Positions 7,667 to 15,734 of a DNA stretch of 34,889 bases are shown here, in pieces; position 1 is the stretch's first letter; each line of letters begins with the position of its first letter. The translations under genes and the position numbers were made by a program. The notes beneath the pieces are model-generated. The model was not told the origin of the DNA, searched no databases, and worked only from the letters and a program-made list of their open reading frames with translations. Origin of the DNA: Candidatus Neomicrothrix sp. UBA4542 (GTDB lineage: Bacteria > Actinomycetota > Acidimicrobiia > Acidimicrobiales > Poriferisodalaceae); contig DGLO01000136.1 in NCBI GenBank assembly GCA_002388005.1, forward strand, positions 1-34,889, given 5' to 3'.

Positions 7667-8830
7667 GTGTGTGTTGTGAATCTTGATGAGGTGATAGAGG
7701 GACTCCACTCAGTTGGTCCGTCCTGGGAGAAAAAAGCCGCCACCGCGGACGAGGTGGGCCACATCGATGCCGAGACTGCGAACGATATCCGAACGATGGG
7801 TGCGGCCCGGCTTCTTCAACCGAGCGACTTTGGAGGCGCTCAATCATCGATCGAAGATCACATGCGAGCAGTTGCAGTCGCCGGGGAGTACTGCATGGCC
7901 ACTTCGTGGTGTCTAGCTGTGTGGAGCGCTCACAACTGGATGATTGCGCATATGTCAGCTGAGGGACGGCAAGACATCTGGGACGACCCCACAAATCTTG
8001 TCAGCGCGTCCATCGTTCCGAAGACGACGTTCCGTGAACAGGGCGATGACGTGGTCGTATCAGGCCGGTTCGGCTTCGGGTCGGGTTGTGATCATGCGCC
8101 ATGGCTGAGCGTCGGCGGTTTTCTTCCCGGTGATCAACCAAGTCCTGTCATTTGTGCGCTGCCAGCAGAAGAGGTGATCATCGATCACAAGTCTTGGGAC
8201 GTGATCGGTCTTCGAGGTACCGGCAGCAAAGACCTCGTCATTGCTGAGGAGGTGGTCGTTCCAGCGCATCGGGTGTTGCGAGTAGCAGAAAGTGCAACTC
8301 GCAGATCTCCAGGGCAGTTGCAGTATGGCGGTCCGCTTTACACCTGTCCTTGGCGCACCACCGCGATACTTGTCCTTGCCGCACCCGTGATCGGCGCAGC
8401 CAAAGCGGCAGTCCGTCGGTTTCAGGAGCGGATGGACAGTCACTTCTTGGTCGCTCTGGGCGACAATCAGAGAAACGATCCAGCAGCGGGCTATCGGCTA
8501 GCTGAGTCAACTGCCGAAATTCTCGCGGCCGAGTTGCTACTTTTCGATGCCGCCGCCCGTCTTGACCGCCTCGGTGGCGCTGCGGAAGTGGACTCGCTTT
8601 TGAATGCGTCAATTGTGCGTGACTGCGGCTGGGGGGTCAGGGCATTAGCAGCAGCCGTGGATCGTCTCTACGAAGCAAGCGGCGCCAACGCGATGCGGCC
8701 TGACGAACCGATGCAGCGTCTCTGGCGCGACGTCAACGCGGCGAGATCTCACGCCGTTCTCAACTGGGACCACGCTGCCAATATCTATGGCAAAGCATCG
8801 TTTGGCTCTTTTCGGCGACTCGAAGAATAG
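7667..8830 (+). CDS. HsaA/HpaB-like flavin-dependent monooxygenase, acyl-CoA dehydrogenase fold
   Basis: A 387-residue protein with the acyl-CoA dehydrogenase fold but of the two-component oxygenase branch (HsaA, C2-hydroxylase, DszC relatives). These enzymes use reduced flavin from a separate reductase to hydroxylate aromatic or other ring substrates. Diagnostic segments are FGFGSGCDHAPWLSVGG, the flavin-side loop, and WDVIGLRGTGSKDLVI with VPAHRV. The C-terminal four-helix bundle ends in AMRPDEPMQRLWRDVNAARSH, typical of the family. The acyl-CoA dehydrogenase catalytic Glu is not apparent. The start is GTG 7667, or GTG 7676 with AGGG 8 bases upstream. No flavin reductase gene is seen next to it. 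It is divergent from the SDR gene. Confidence 0.88.
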   Translation: MCVVNLDEVIEGLHSVGPSWEKKAATADEVGHIDAETANDIRTMGAARLLQPSDFGGAQSSIEDHMRAVAVAGEYCMATSWCLAVWSAHNWMIAHMSAEGRQDIWDDPTNLVSASIVPKTTFREQGDDVVVSGRFGFGSGCDHAPWLSVGGFLPGDQPSPVICALPAEEVIIDHKSWDVIGLRGTGSKDLVIAEEVVVPAHRVLRVAESATRRSPGQLQYGGPLYTCPWRTTAILVLAAPVIGAAKAAVRRFQERMDSHFLVALGDNQRNDPAAGYRLAESTAEILAAELLLFDAAARLDRLGGAAEVDSLLNASIVRDCGWGVRALAAAVDRLYEASGANAMRPDEPMQRLWRDVNAARSHAVLNWDHAANIYGKASFGSFRRLEE

Positions 8831-8881
8831 GTGGGGTAGCGCAATTTTCGACCCGTCGCGCTGTTGGGTATTCCCACGATG

Positions 8882-9952
8882 TCAATCTCTGCAGTTGGGA
8901 AGCACCTCGTCGCGGATAAGGGCATCCGATTCGGCCGCAATTTCTCGATTGCCGCCCATCGTCGCTCCCACGAAAATGAGTTTGTCCAGTCCTAGTTCAT
9001 TTAGTGCGCGTATCCGCTCCACGCACGCATCGGGGCCGCCAACAATCGCGTAGCTGTCAACGAACTCTGGGGTTAGCACCGCGGCTTGCTGACTGTCAGA
9101 GCGGGTGTGACTTTTCATGTCGTAATTGCTGTGCAAGTCGCCCATGACTTTGCGTTGAGATTCCGATACGGGGCCGATGACTTCGCCGTGCATCACCGAG
9201 AATCTGGCGAAGGTTGACAAGCCGCCTCGTACGAGGTCCCGAGCTCGATCTAGGTCCCTGTGACACACGACGTTGACGTAGGCCCCGTACTTCAATTCAT
9301 TGGGGTCCATTCCGGCATCCTTTCGAGCGGCTCGGGCTACTTCTATCCCCCAGGCGACGCGCTCTGGGGCCGCGCCGAGCGCGAACATGATTCGTTCTGC
9401 GTGACGTGCCGCAGCTCCAATGACTTTCGGGCCTGTCGCAGATACTTCGACGGGAACCTTTCCCGAAGAGCCAGGCAACCAAAATATCTTGCTGGTTCCA
9501 GCGGTATCTGCGAGTTCAAGTTCATCGACAGGCGGTGCTAAAGACTCAGCAAAATCTAGTGCTGTAAAGGGAATCTCTTCGCCACGAAGGTAGGCCTGCA
9601 CCGTCGATAAATACCGTTCGAAGTCCTTGACCCGTGCTGGGGCCCTACCTAAGTGTGCCAATGCGGAGTCGCCGCGACCGATGCCTAGTTGTACTCGTCC
9701 CGCGGCTAAACGGTTCACGCTGGCTACTGCTCCTGCGGTGACTGCTGGGTGACGTGTGACTGGGTTAGTGACACCGGAACTGACTTGAAGGTTTTCGGTT
9801 GCTAACACCGCAGTTGTCATAGCGACATACACATCGCCTGACAAATTTTGCGAATCGACGAACGACACGCCGTCAAACCCCTGCTCTTCAAGCTGTGCGG
9901 CTATCTGTCGCGAATCAGGTCGAGCAACCATCTGTTGAAAGATTCTGGCCAT
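8882..9952 (-). CDS. LLM-class (luciferase-like) oxidoreductase, probably F420-dependent
   Basis: A 356-residue TIM-barrel protein of the bacterial luciferase superfamily, closest in pattern to the F420-dependent methylenetetrahydromethanopterin-reductase-like group. GFDGVSFVDSQ near the N-terminus, SSGVTNPVTRHPAVTA, and NRLAAGRVQLGIGRGDSAL with LGRAPA are typical phosphate/deazaflavin-binding loops of that group. The C-terminal IVGGPDACVERIRALNELGLDKLIF is the usual closing segment. ATG 9952 has no Shine-Dalgarno; an upstream stop at 9977-9979 limits any extension. It is divergent from the P450 gene and converges on the monooxygenase gene. Cofactor assignment (F420 rather than FMN) is from family habit in actinobacteria, not from a residue I can prove. 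Confidence 0.88.
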   Translation of the reverse strand: MARIFQQMVARPDSRQIAAQLEEQGFDGVSFVDSQNLSGDVYVAMTTAVLATENLQVSSGVTNPVTRHPAVTAGAVASVNRLAAGRVQLGIGRGDSALAHLGRAPARVKDFERYLSTVQAYLRGEEIPFTALDFAESLAPPVDELELADTAGTSKIFWLPGSSGKVPVEVSATGPKVIGAAARHAERIMFALGAAPERVAWGIEVARAARKDAGMDPNELKYGAYVNVVCHRDLDRARDLVRGGLSTFARFSVMHGEVIGPVSESQRKVMGDLHSNYDMKSHTRSDSQQAAVLTPEFVDSYAIVGGPDACVERIRALNELGLDKLIFVGATMGGNREIAAESDALIRDEVLPNCRD

Positions 9953-10100
9953 GTGCCGACCGTAGTCGTAGCTCAGTCAACGACGGCGAGTCGCCTTCGG
10001 TCAGAGTCAAGAATTCGGGGTGCGCGACCGCGTTCGGGCTACGCTCGTTCCTAGGCGCAGTACCTAAATACCGAAAATTCGCGAGGGGGGAGAATAGCCA
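9953..10100. promoter_or_regulatory. Divergent LLM/P450 intergenic region with a short palindrome
   Basis: This 148-base gap lies between two divergent genes and should carry both promoters. An 11-base perfect palindrome, GGCGA-G-TCGCC, sits at 9985-9995 and could be an operator half. An AT-rich stretch (TACCTAAATACCGAAAATTC) precedes a strong GGGGGGAG Shine-Dalgarno at 10085-10092, about 8 bases before the P450 GTG. No regulator gene is adjacent. Operator function is only a guess. Confidence 0.4.
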
Positions 10101-11300
10101 GTGGACGTTCCGAACCGACCTGATGTCGAAGACTGGGAAACAGACTTCGATCATTTCCATGTCGATTACAGCGCAGACCCCTACTCCATTTGGAAAGACA
10201 TGCGCGAGGGCGGATGTCCAGTTGCCCACACCGACCGTTTCCACGGTGTGTACCTCCCTACCCGACACGAGGACATCTCGGCGATTGCTCACGACACTGA
10301 ACATTTCTCTTCGAAGTCAGTGATCGTTAACGACCTGCCGGTGGAGGACATTGGTGGCTTCCGCAGCCCTCCCATCACATCAGATCCTCCTGAACACCAA
10401 GATCATCGGCGAGCGTTACTGCCCGCGTTTGCACCCAAGGCCATCGAAAAGTGGATTCCCATCACCCGCCAGATTTGTAACGAGTTGCTTGACGACTTTT
10501 CTGATTCCGGATCCTGCGATGCCAGCGTCGACTACGCCCAGCACATTCCGGTGAAGGTCATTGCTCGCATGATCGGCATACCGGAGGAGGACGGTGATCT
10601 TTTCCGGAAATGGATTGAAGAGTTACTCGAAATTGGGCCCAATGACATGAATGTCGCCCAGAGAGCAACCAAAGAAGTTTTCGATTACTTCGGTGAGTAT
10701 GTGAAAGCGCGCCGTGAGGACCCGCTCGATGACATCGTCACGTACTTCATTGACGCTGAAGTCGACGGGCAAGCCATGGATGATCAGCAGATCATGGGAG
10801 GGCTTTTCCTCCTCTTGCTTGCCGGAATCGACACGACGTGGAGTTCCATTGGTTCCTCGTTGTGGCATTTGGGTCAACATCCTGAGGACCGCCGACGCCT
10901 CGCCGATGGCACCGCTTCTTTTGATGCAGCGGTGGAAGAGTTTTTGCGCTTCTACTCGCCGGTGACAATGGCCAGAGTGATCACTGAAGAGGTGGAGCTC
11001 TCCGGCACAACGCTCTGCCCAGGACAGCGAGTGCTACTCCCCTTCGCAGCGGCGAACCGAGATAACGAGTTCATGGAAGACGCCGAGACGTTTCAGATCG
11101 ATCGGGAAGTGAACCGCCATTCGGCCTTCGGGCTAGGCATTCACAGGTGTCTCGGTTCAAATTTGGCTCGGATGGAAATCAAGGTCGCGTTGGAAGAGTG
11201 GTTCCGCCGCATCCCTGAATTTGAACTGGTAGATCCCAACGTCGTGACGTGGTCTGCAGGTCAGGTTCGTGGGCCTCGACGCATACCTCTGGAGTGGTGA
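10101..11300 (+). CDS. Cytochrome P450
   Basis: A 399-residue soluble bacterial (class I) P450. The heme ligand is C350 in FGLGIHRCLG, the I-helix oxygen-activating segment is AGIDTT at 241-246, the ExxR pair is E280/R283 in EEFLRFYSP, and the C-helix region reads DPPEHQDHRRALLPAF. It has the length and no N-terminal membrane anchor of actinobacterial monooxygenases that hydroxylate terpenes, steroids or other hydrophobic compounds using ferredoxin. No ferredoxin or ferredoxin reductase gene is adjacent, so electrons must come from elsewhere in the genome. The GTG start is supported by GGGGGGAG 8 bases upstream. An LLM oxidoreductase gene follows after 36 bases and is probably cotranscribed. 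Confidence 0.97.
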   Translation: MDVPNRPDVEDWETDFDHFHVDYSADPYSIWKDMREGGCPVAHTDRFHGVYLPTRHEDISAIAHDTEHFSSKSVIVNDLPVEDIGGFRSPPITSDPPEHQDHRRALLPAFAPKAIEKWIPITRQICNELLDDFSDSGSCDASVDYAQHIPVKVIARMIGIPEEDGDLFRKWIEELLEIGPNDMNVAQRATKEVFDYFGEYVKARREDPLDDIVTYFIDAEVDGQAMDDQQIMGGLFLLLLAGIDTTWSSIGSSLWHLGQHPEDRRRLADGTASFDAAVEEFLRFYSPVTMARVITEEVELSGTTLCPGQRVLLPFAAANRDNEFMEDAETFQIDREVNRHSAFGLGIHRCLGSNLARMEIKVALEEWFRRIPEFELVDPNVVTWSAGQVRGPRRIPLEW

Positions 11301-11336
11301 CATCGGTCAAGGACTCCTAGACGAAAGACACCTTCG

Positions 11337-12215
11337 ATGAAGATCGGTTTATTCACTCCGTTACGGTCACCTGTGGCAACACCTGAATTCTTGCAAGAAT
11401 TCGGGCATAAGGCTGAAGCGATGGGAGTTCATTCCTTCTGGCTGGGCGAACACGTCGTCCTATTCGATGACTACGAGTCAACATATCCCGGGAACCCCGA
11501 TGGGGTGTTTCGCTTCCCGCAAGGCAGCGGACTAATGGACATGGTGGGCAGTATTGGATTCCTCGCAGCCTGCACTTCCACTCTGCGTCTGGGTACGGGT
11601 ATCTGCATCCTTCCTCAAAACAATCCCGTGTACGTCGCCAAGGAGTACGCAACGCTCGACTTCTTATCTAATGGCCGTCTCGACTTTGGTGTTGGGGTCG
11701 GTTGGAGTTGGGAAGAGTTTGAGGCCTGCGGCGCCCCTTGGATGAATAGGGGGAAACGATGCGACGAATACCTCGAGGTGATCAACGCCCTCTGGACTGA
11801 CGAAGTGAGTTCTTTTGAGGGGGACTTCTACGAGTTGCGAGAATGTCGAATGCACCCCAAGCCGGTCCAGGCGGGTGGAGTTCCCATCTGTGTTGGCGGC
11901 CATTCAGACGCTGCTCTTCGCCGAACGGCTCGCTTTGGGAAGGGTTGGTACGGCATCAATCTTTCGCCTGAAGGCAGCAATGACATGGTCAACCGTCTCG
12001 CTCAGTTCATGGACGCTGAGGGACGTTCCATCGAAGAATTAGAGATTCACGTTGGGGCAGTGAATGACCGAATGGACGCCTCGCTAGTGGAAGCGTACGC
12101 GGAGGCTGGAGTGACCCAGTTGTTGATTCCTTTTTTGCGTCAAGGGAGCAAGCATCTTGACGCCAATCTTGAGAAAATCGAACCTTTCATTGACGCCGCA
12201 CACAGCTTGACCTGA
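11337..12215 (+). CDS. LLM-class F420-dependent oxidoreductase, TIGR03619-like
   Basis: A 292-residue luciferase-fold protein of the Rv2161c-like (TIGR03619) group. Typical segments are MGVHSFWLGEHVVL, LRLGTGICILPQNNPVYVAKEYATLDFLSNGR, FGVGVGWSWEEFEACG, and PVQAGGVPICVGGHSDAALRRTARFGKGWYG. These enzymes are thought to transfer hydride from F420H2. It follows the P450 by 36 bases in the same direction, so the two probably act in the same oxidative pathway. It is clearly paralogous to the LLM protein at 14796-15716 (shared DxLSNGR, GVGVGW, EEFEA, VGGHS and RTA(R/V)FG). It converges on rmuC with 14 bases between stops. Confidence 0.92.
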   Translation: MKIGLFTPLRSPVATPEFLQEFGHKAEAMGVHSFWLGEHVVLFDDYESTYPGNPDGVFRFPQGSGLMDMVGSIGFLAACTSTLRLGTGICILPQNNPVYVAKEYATLDFLSNGRLDFGVGVGWSWEEFEACGAPWMNRGKRCDEYLEVINALWTDEVSSFEGDFYELRECRMHPKPVQAGGVPICVGGHSDAALRRTARFGKGWYGINLSPEGSNDMVNRLAQFMDAEGRSIEELEIHVGAVNDRMDASLVEAYAEAGVTQLLIPFLRQGSKHLDANLEKIEPFIDAAHSLT

Positions 12216-12229
12216 CCGCTCACCGAGCA

Positions 12230-13438
12230 TTATTCAGTTGATTCTGACCCGCTATCTAATTCGCGGGGGGTCAAATCTCGGGCACTGCTCTCGACGGGTT
12301 TCACTTCCGGTAGCTCTTCCCCCGAGACACCTAACTCGCTAAATCGCCTAAGTGTTGGCAGCATTCGGCTCTCGACGCTGCCCACCATCTCGTTGTAGGC
12401 CTTGGTCGCGGTTTCTAGACCACGCCCTGTTTTCGCCATCGCCGCAAGCGTCGTTCCTACTCGGCGATGTAACTCTCGTCCGTGCTCCTCAACCTTCTTG
12501 GCGTTCTCAGCGACCAAGGTCGTTTGCCAACCTCGAGCGACCGTCAGCAGCAGAGCCATCAGACTCATCGGTGATGCGATGACTACACGCTGCCGCATCG
12601 CTTCGTCTACCAGCGCTGGTTCCGCTCTCAATGCGTCGGCAAGAAAAGATTCTCCAGGAACGAACATCACAACAAAGTCGGGCGCATCATCAAATAGTGC
12701 CCAGTACCGCTTATCGGCCAGCGCCTTGACATGGTTTTGCATGGCCTTGACGTGACCCTTCAACTCGGCTTCTCGAGCCGCGGTGTCATCGATTTCTTGC
12801 ATCCGAAGGTACGCCGCCAATGGAACTTTCGAGTCAACTACCAAGAATGCGCCGTTCGGTAATCTGACAGTGAGGTCCGGTCGAAGAGCCCCTTCATCAC
12901 TCGTTTCTGTGGTCTGTTCGGAGAAGTCGCAGTAAGAAGCCATCCCCGAGAGATCAATAATGTTCCGTAACTGGTTTTCACCCCACGCACCGCGAGCGGA
13001 GGGGGATTTCAATGCACCGGCCAGCGCGCCGGTGTGTGAGGTGAGCTCGTTGATTTGTTGAGTAAGACTCTCGTTGAGACTGTCAACCGAGCCTTTGTTT
13101 TTCTCGTAAGTTGATTTCAAATCACCAACAGAAGCTTTCAACTGGCCCATCTGTTCTGTGACCGGCTGGAGCAGATTCCTCGTTTGCTCTTCCAGCGTCC
13201 TTGATCGTTCATCAATGAGTCGACTTGCGAGTTCAGTATTGGTCTTCAAAGCCTCCTGCGCCGCTTTGCCTACTCGCGCGTCGACGGCTTCTTTGACGGC
13301 GGTCACAAGCCCTTCTGTGTCCACTCGAACTTCCGTATTTAGACCAGAACTGTCGAGAGCCCGACGACGCAATTGACTGGCCAAGTAGCCAGTTACCGCG
13401 GCCAGAGCTACAACCACCGATACCAGAACGATGTTCAC
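12230..13438 (-). CDS. rmuC: DNA recombination protein RmuC
   Basis: A 402-residue RmuC-family protein. It starts with one membrane-spanning helix (about residues 1-20, NIVLVSVVVALAAVTGYLAS), continues with a long coiled coil (about 50-145, many Glu/Lys/Gln heptads), and ends in the PD-(D/E)xK-like RmuC domain. That domain is recognised by SARGAWGENQLRNIIDLSGM, RPDLTVRLPNGAFLVVDSKVPLAAY, FDDAPDFVVMFVPGE and a C-terminal MAKTGRGLETATKAYNEMVGS. RmuC limits certain recombination events in E. coli and has anti-phage roles in some bacteria; the biochemical activity is poorly defined. The start is GTG 13438 without a clear Shine-Dalgarno. It lies 44 bases downstream of a CoA-transferase gene, an unrelated neighbour. 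Confidence 0.95.
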   Translation of the reverse strand: MNIVLVSVVVALAAVTGYLASQLRRRALDSSGLNTEVRVDTEGLVTAVKEAVDARVGKAAQEALKTNTELASRLIDERSRTLEEQTRNLLQPVTEQMGQLKASVGDLKSTYEKNKGSVDSLNESLTQQINELTSHTGALAGALKSPSARGAWGENQLRNIIDLSGMASYCDFSEQTTETSDEGALRPDLTVRLPNGAFLVVDSKVPLAAYLRMQEIDDTAAREAELKGHVKAMQNHVKALADKRYWALFDDAPDFVVMFVPGESFLADALRAEPALVDEAMRQRVVIASPMSLMALLLTVARGWQTTLVAENAKKVEEHGRELHRRVGTTLAAMAKTGRGLETATKAYNEMVGSVESRMLPTLRRFSELGVSGEELPEVKPVESSARDLTPRELDSGSESTE

Positions 13439-13482
13439 GAGTTACATAGTGACAGCAGGAGAGGACAGTGGGTGACGATTCT

Positions 13483-14706
13483 TCAGTCAATTACCCCAGC
13501 GCGACGAAGGAGCTCCAACTGCTCGCTTGTCACACCTACTTCAGCCAGGATTTCATCGGTGTGTTGATTAGGGTGAGGCGCTCCATGGCGGACTCCCACA
13601 GGGGTGCGACTGAACTTTGCCGCGGGGCCTGTCAAGGGTGCTGAAGATCCGTCAATTAATTCCGTTGTCTGCAACATGTCGCGCTCCAAAACATGCGGAT
13701 CTCGAGCAGCATCAGCGAAGGTATTTACCGCCGAAATCACAATCCCGGCCGCGTCGATTGCGCTAATGACTTCGTCTTTAGGTCGATCTCGACACCATTC
13801 CGCTACCAAGTTCTCGACTTCGGAGCGGTGGGTCACGCGATCCTCGTTAGTCAAATAGCGCGGATCGGTTCCGAGCTCGGGGCAACCCAACACTTCGGTC
13901 AACCGAACCCAATGCGAATCAAGAATCAGGGCCATGAACACAAACCCATCTCGGCATTGGTAACAGTTGGTTGGCGCACACACCCGCACCTGGCTACCCC
14001 ATCGTTCTAGAGGGTCACCTGTTGCTCCCAATGTCAGGTAGCCGTTCGATTGATAAAGAATCGAGTCAAGAAGCGAAACGTCTACGTGTTGGCCCTCGCC
14101 TGTTGCGTCGCGGTGACGGAGAGCGGCCAAGGCGGCAAGGGCAGCATGTAGCCCTGAGAGATCATCAGCCAGAAACGTCGGAGCCTTGGTTGGTGGCCCG
14201 TCCACCGATCCGTTGAGTGCCATCCATCCGCTGTGAGCGAGCGCGCCTGGGTCATATCCGGGTCGTTCCGATTCGGGTCCGAATTGGCCCCAACCACTGA
14301 GGGACACGTACACGAGATCAGGCTTTACCGACCGGCAATGTTCGTACCCCACGCCCCACTCAGAAAGAGTGCCTGGCTTGAAGTTTTCGATAACTACGTC
14401 GGCTGAGGACACGAGGGTCAGGAAAGTTTCAGCGCCTTCTGGCTTGCGAAGGTCGATCGTCACGCTTCGCTTATTTCGGTTCACAGTTTCCTCAGCGAAA
14501 GATCTTGAAGTACCCCCAATAAGCGGCTTCCAGGACGCGCCTTGAGTGCCAGGCATCGCAACTCGAACGACATCGGCGCCATAGTCCGCGAGAAGGCACG
14601 CCGCCATCGGACCCGCCCAGGCCGTGGTGGTATCAATGACTCTGGTTCCCGCCAGCGGACCTGGAAGGTCGCGGCGGGCTTCTCGGTAAAAGTCCTCCTT
14701 ATCCAT
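13483..14706 (-). CDS. CaiB/BaiF (class III) CoA-transferase
   Basis: Family III CoA-transferase. The frame is open to 14850, but that part overlaps the divergent LLM gene starting at 14796. ATG 14706 gives 407 residues, the same length as the paralog at 410-1633, and starts just before LPGPLAGTRVIDTTTAWAGP, where the family normally begins. There is no good Shine-Dalgarno, so an upstream GTG (14757) is possible. The catalytic Asp is D182 in FLADDLSGLHAALAAL, followed by TGEGQHVDVSLLDS. VENFKPGTLSEWGVGYE is also characteristic. It is divergent from an LLM oxidoreductase gene, a pairing repeated at 23728-26040, which suggests CoA activation linked to an LLM redox step. The substrate is unknown. 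Confidence 0.92.
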   Translation of the reverse strand: MDKEDFYREARRDLPGPLAGTRVIDTTTAWAGPMAACLLADYGADVVRVAMPGTQGASWKPLIGGTSRSFAEETVNRNKRSVTIDLRKPEGAETFLTLVSSADVVIENFKPGTLSEWGVGYEHCRSVKPDLVYVSLSGWGQFGPESERPGYDPGALAHSGWMALNGSVDGPPTKAPTFLADDLSGLHAALAALAALRHRDATGEGQHVDVSLLDSILYQSNGYLTLGATGDPLERWGSQVRVCAPTNCYQCRDGFVFMALILDSHWVRLTEVLGCPELGTDPRYLTNEDRVTHRSEVENLVAEWCRDRPKDEVISAIDAAGIVISAVNTFADAARDPHVLERDMLQTTELIDGSSAPLTGPAAKFSRTPVGVRHGAPHPNQHTDEILAEVGVTSEQLELLRRAGVID

Positions 14707-14795
14707 GGAACGAAGCGTAGAGACATCAAGAGGACCGCGCCGCGCGAACCACCTCACATCTTCTAGGGTCCGTTTCAGCGCTCGAAAGGACCCCA

Positions 14796-15716
14796 ATGGA
14801 ATTCGGTGTTCATCTTCCTGATGCTGGACGCGATCCCAGTCGCGAGGCAATGATCACCATCGCGACTACTGCCGAGAATCTCGGCTACGCGTCGCTATGG
14901 TCAAGTGATCACATCGCGTGGCCTGACCCGGCGACACTGAGTTCGAAGTATCCCTATGCCGACGACAACAGCGGCTTCCCCGCAGCTGGCAGCGCCTGGC
15001 TGGATTGCATCGGAACGCTCCAATTTGTCGCCGGCATAACCGAACGAGTCCTGCTAGGGACCACAGTCCTGATCTTGGGTTATCGGGGCGCTGTGCAGCA
15101 GGCCAAAAGTTGGGCCACACTCGATCATCTTTCAAACGGGCGAGCGATCATGGGTGTCGGTGTCGGCTGGATGAAAGAAGAGTTTGAAGCGGTGGGTCGT
15201 CCTTGGGACCAGCGAGGTTCGCGTGCTGACGAAACATTGGAAGTATTTGAGGTTCTCTTTGAAGACGGGTTATCTACTTATGAAGGCGCTTGGACCAGTT
15301 TTCGAGACATCGGCTTCAGCCCCAAACCCCTCAACAACCACATCCCGGTGTGGGTCGGTGGTCATTCCCCGGCAGCCTTCAAACGCACCGCTGTTTTCGG
15401 TGATGCGTTTCACAGCGCCTTCGGGAGTCCGGATTTACTTTCCCAACAATGGGCTGCAGTTACAAGGGCATGCGAGGCTGTAGGACGCGACCGGAAAGAA
15501 CTAGAACTGACCAGCCTATTTAGACTCAACTTCGATGGCGGAAACCTTGATGAGGGAGAGATCGGAGGAAGCACCGAACAAGTAATTGACCAAATAGGCC
15601 AGTACGCCGACGCCGGGCTCAGCCACGCCGCGTTTTTTGTCCTTGGTCGTGGCACCGAAGGACGCCTTGAAGCGATCAATCGTTTCGCCGAAGAAATCGC
15701 ACCTAACTTCAGTTAG
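14796..15716 (+). CDS. LLM-class F420-dependent oxidoreductase, TIGR03619-like
   Basis: A 306-residue luciferase-superfamily protein of the same group as the one at 11337-12215. Visible landmarks are MEFGVHLPDAG, YASLWSSDHIAWPDP, ERVLLGTTVLILGYRGAVQQAKSW, LDHLSNGRAIMGVGVGWMKEEFEAVG and PVWVGGHSPAAFKRTAVFGDAF. AAGGA lies 6 bases before ATG 14796. It is divergent from a CoA-transferase gene and converges on the AhpD-type selenoprotein gene with 18 bases between stops. It is predicted to catalyse an F420H2- or FMN-linked redox step in the catabolic network of the window; the substrate is unknown. Confidence 0.92.
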   Translation: MEFGVHLPDAGRDPSREAMITIATTAENLGYASLWSSDHIAWPDPATLSSKYPYADDNSGFPAAGSAWLDCIGTLQFVAGITERVLLGTTVLILGYRGAVQQAKSWATLDHLSNGRAIMGVGVGWMKEEFEAVGRPWDQRGSRADETLEVFEVLFEDGLSTYEGAWTSFRDIGFSPKPLNNHIPVWVGGHSPAAFKRTAVFGDAFHSAFGSPDLLSQQWAAVTRACEAVGRDRKELELTSLFRLNFDGGNLDEGEIGGSTEQVIDQIGQYADAGLSHAAFFVLGRGTEGRLEAINRFAEEIAPNFS

Positions 15717-15734
15717 AACACGCCACTTGCACAG

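Noticed and set aside
14707..14850. Longer start for the CoA-transferase at 13483
   Set aside because: It would overlap the start of the divergent LLM gene at 14796, and the added residues are not part of the family.
11337..15716. Recent duplication of the two TIGR03619-like LLM genes
   Set aside because: They share family motifs but differ over most of their length, so they are old paralogs rather than a recent tandem copy.
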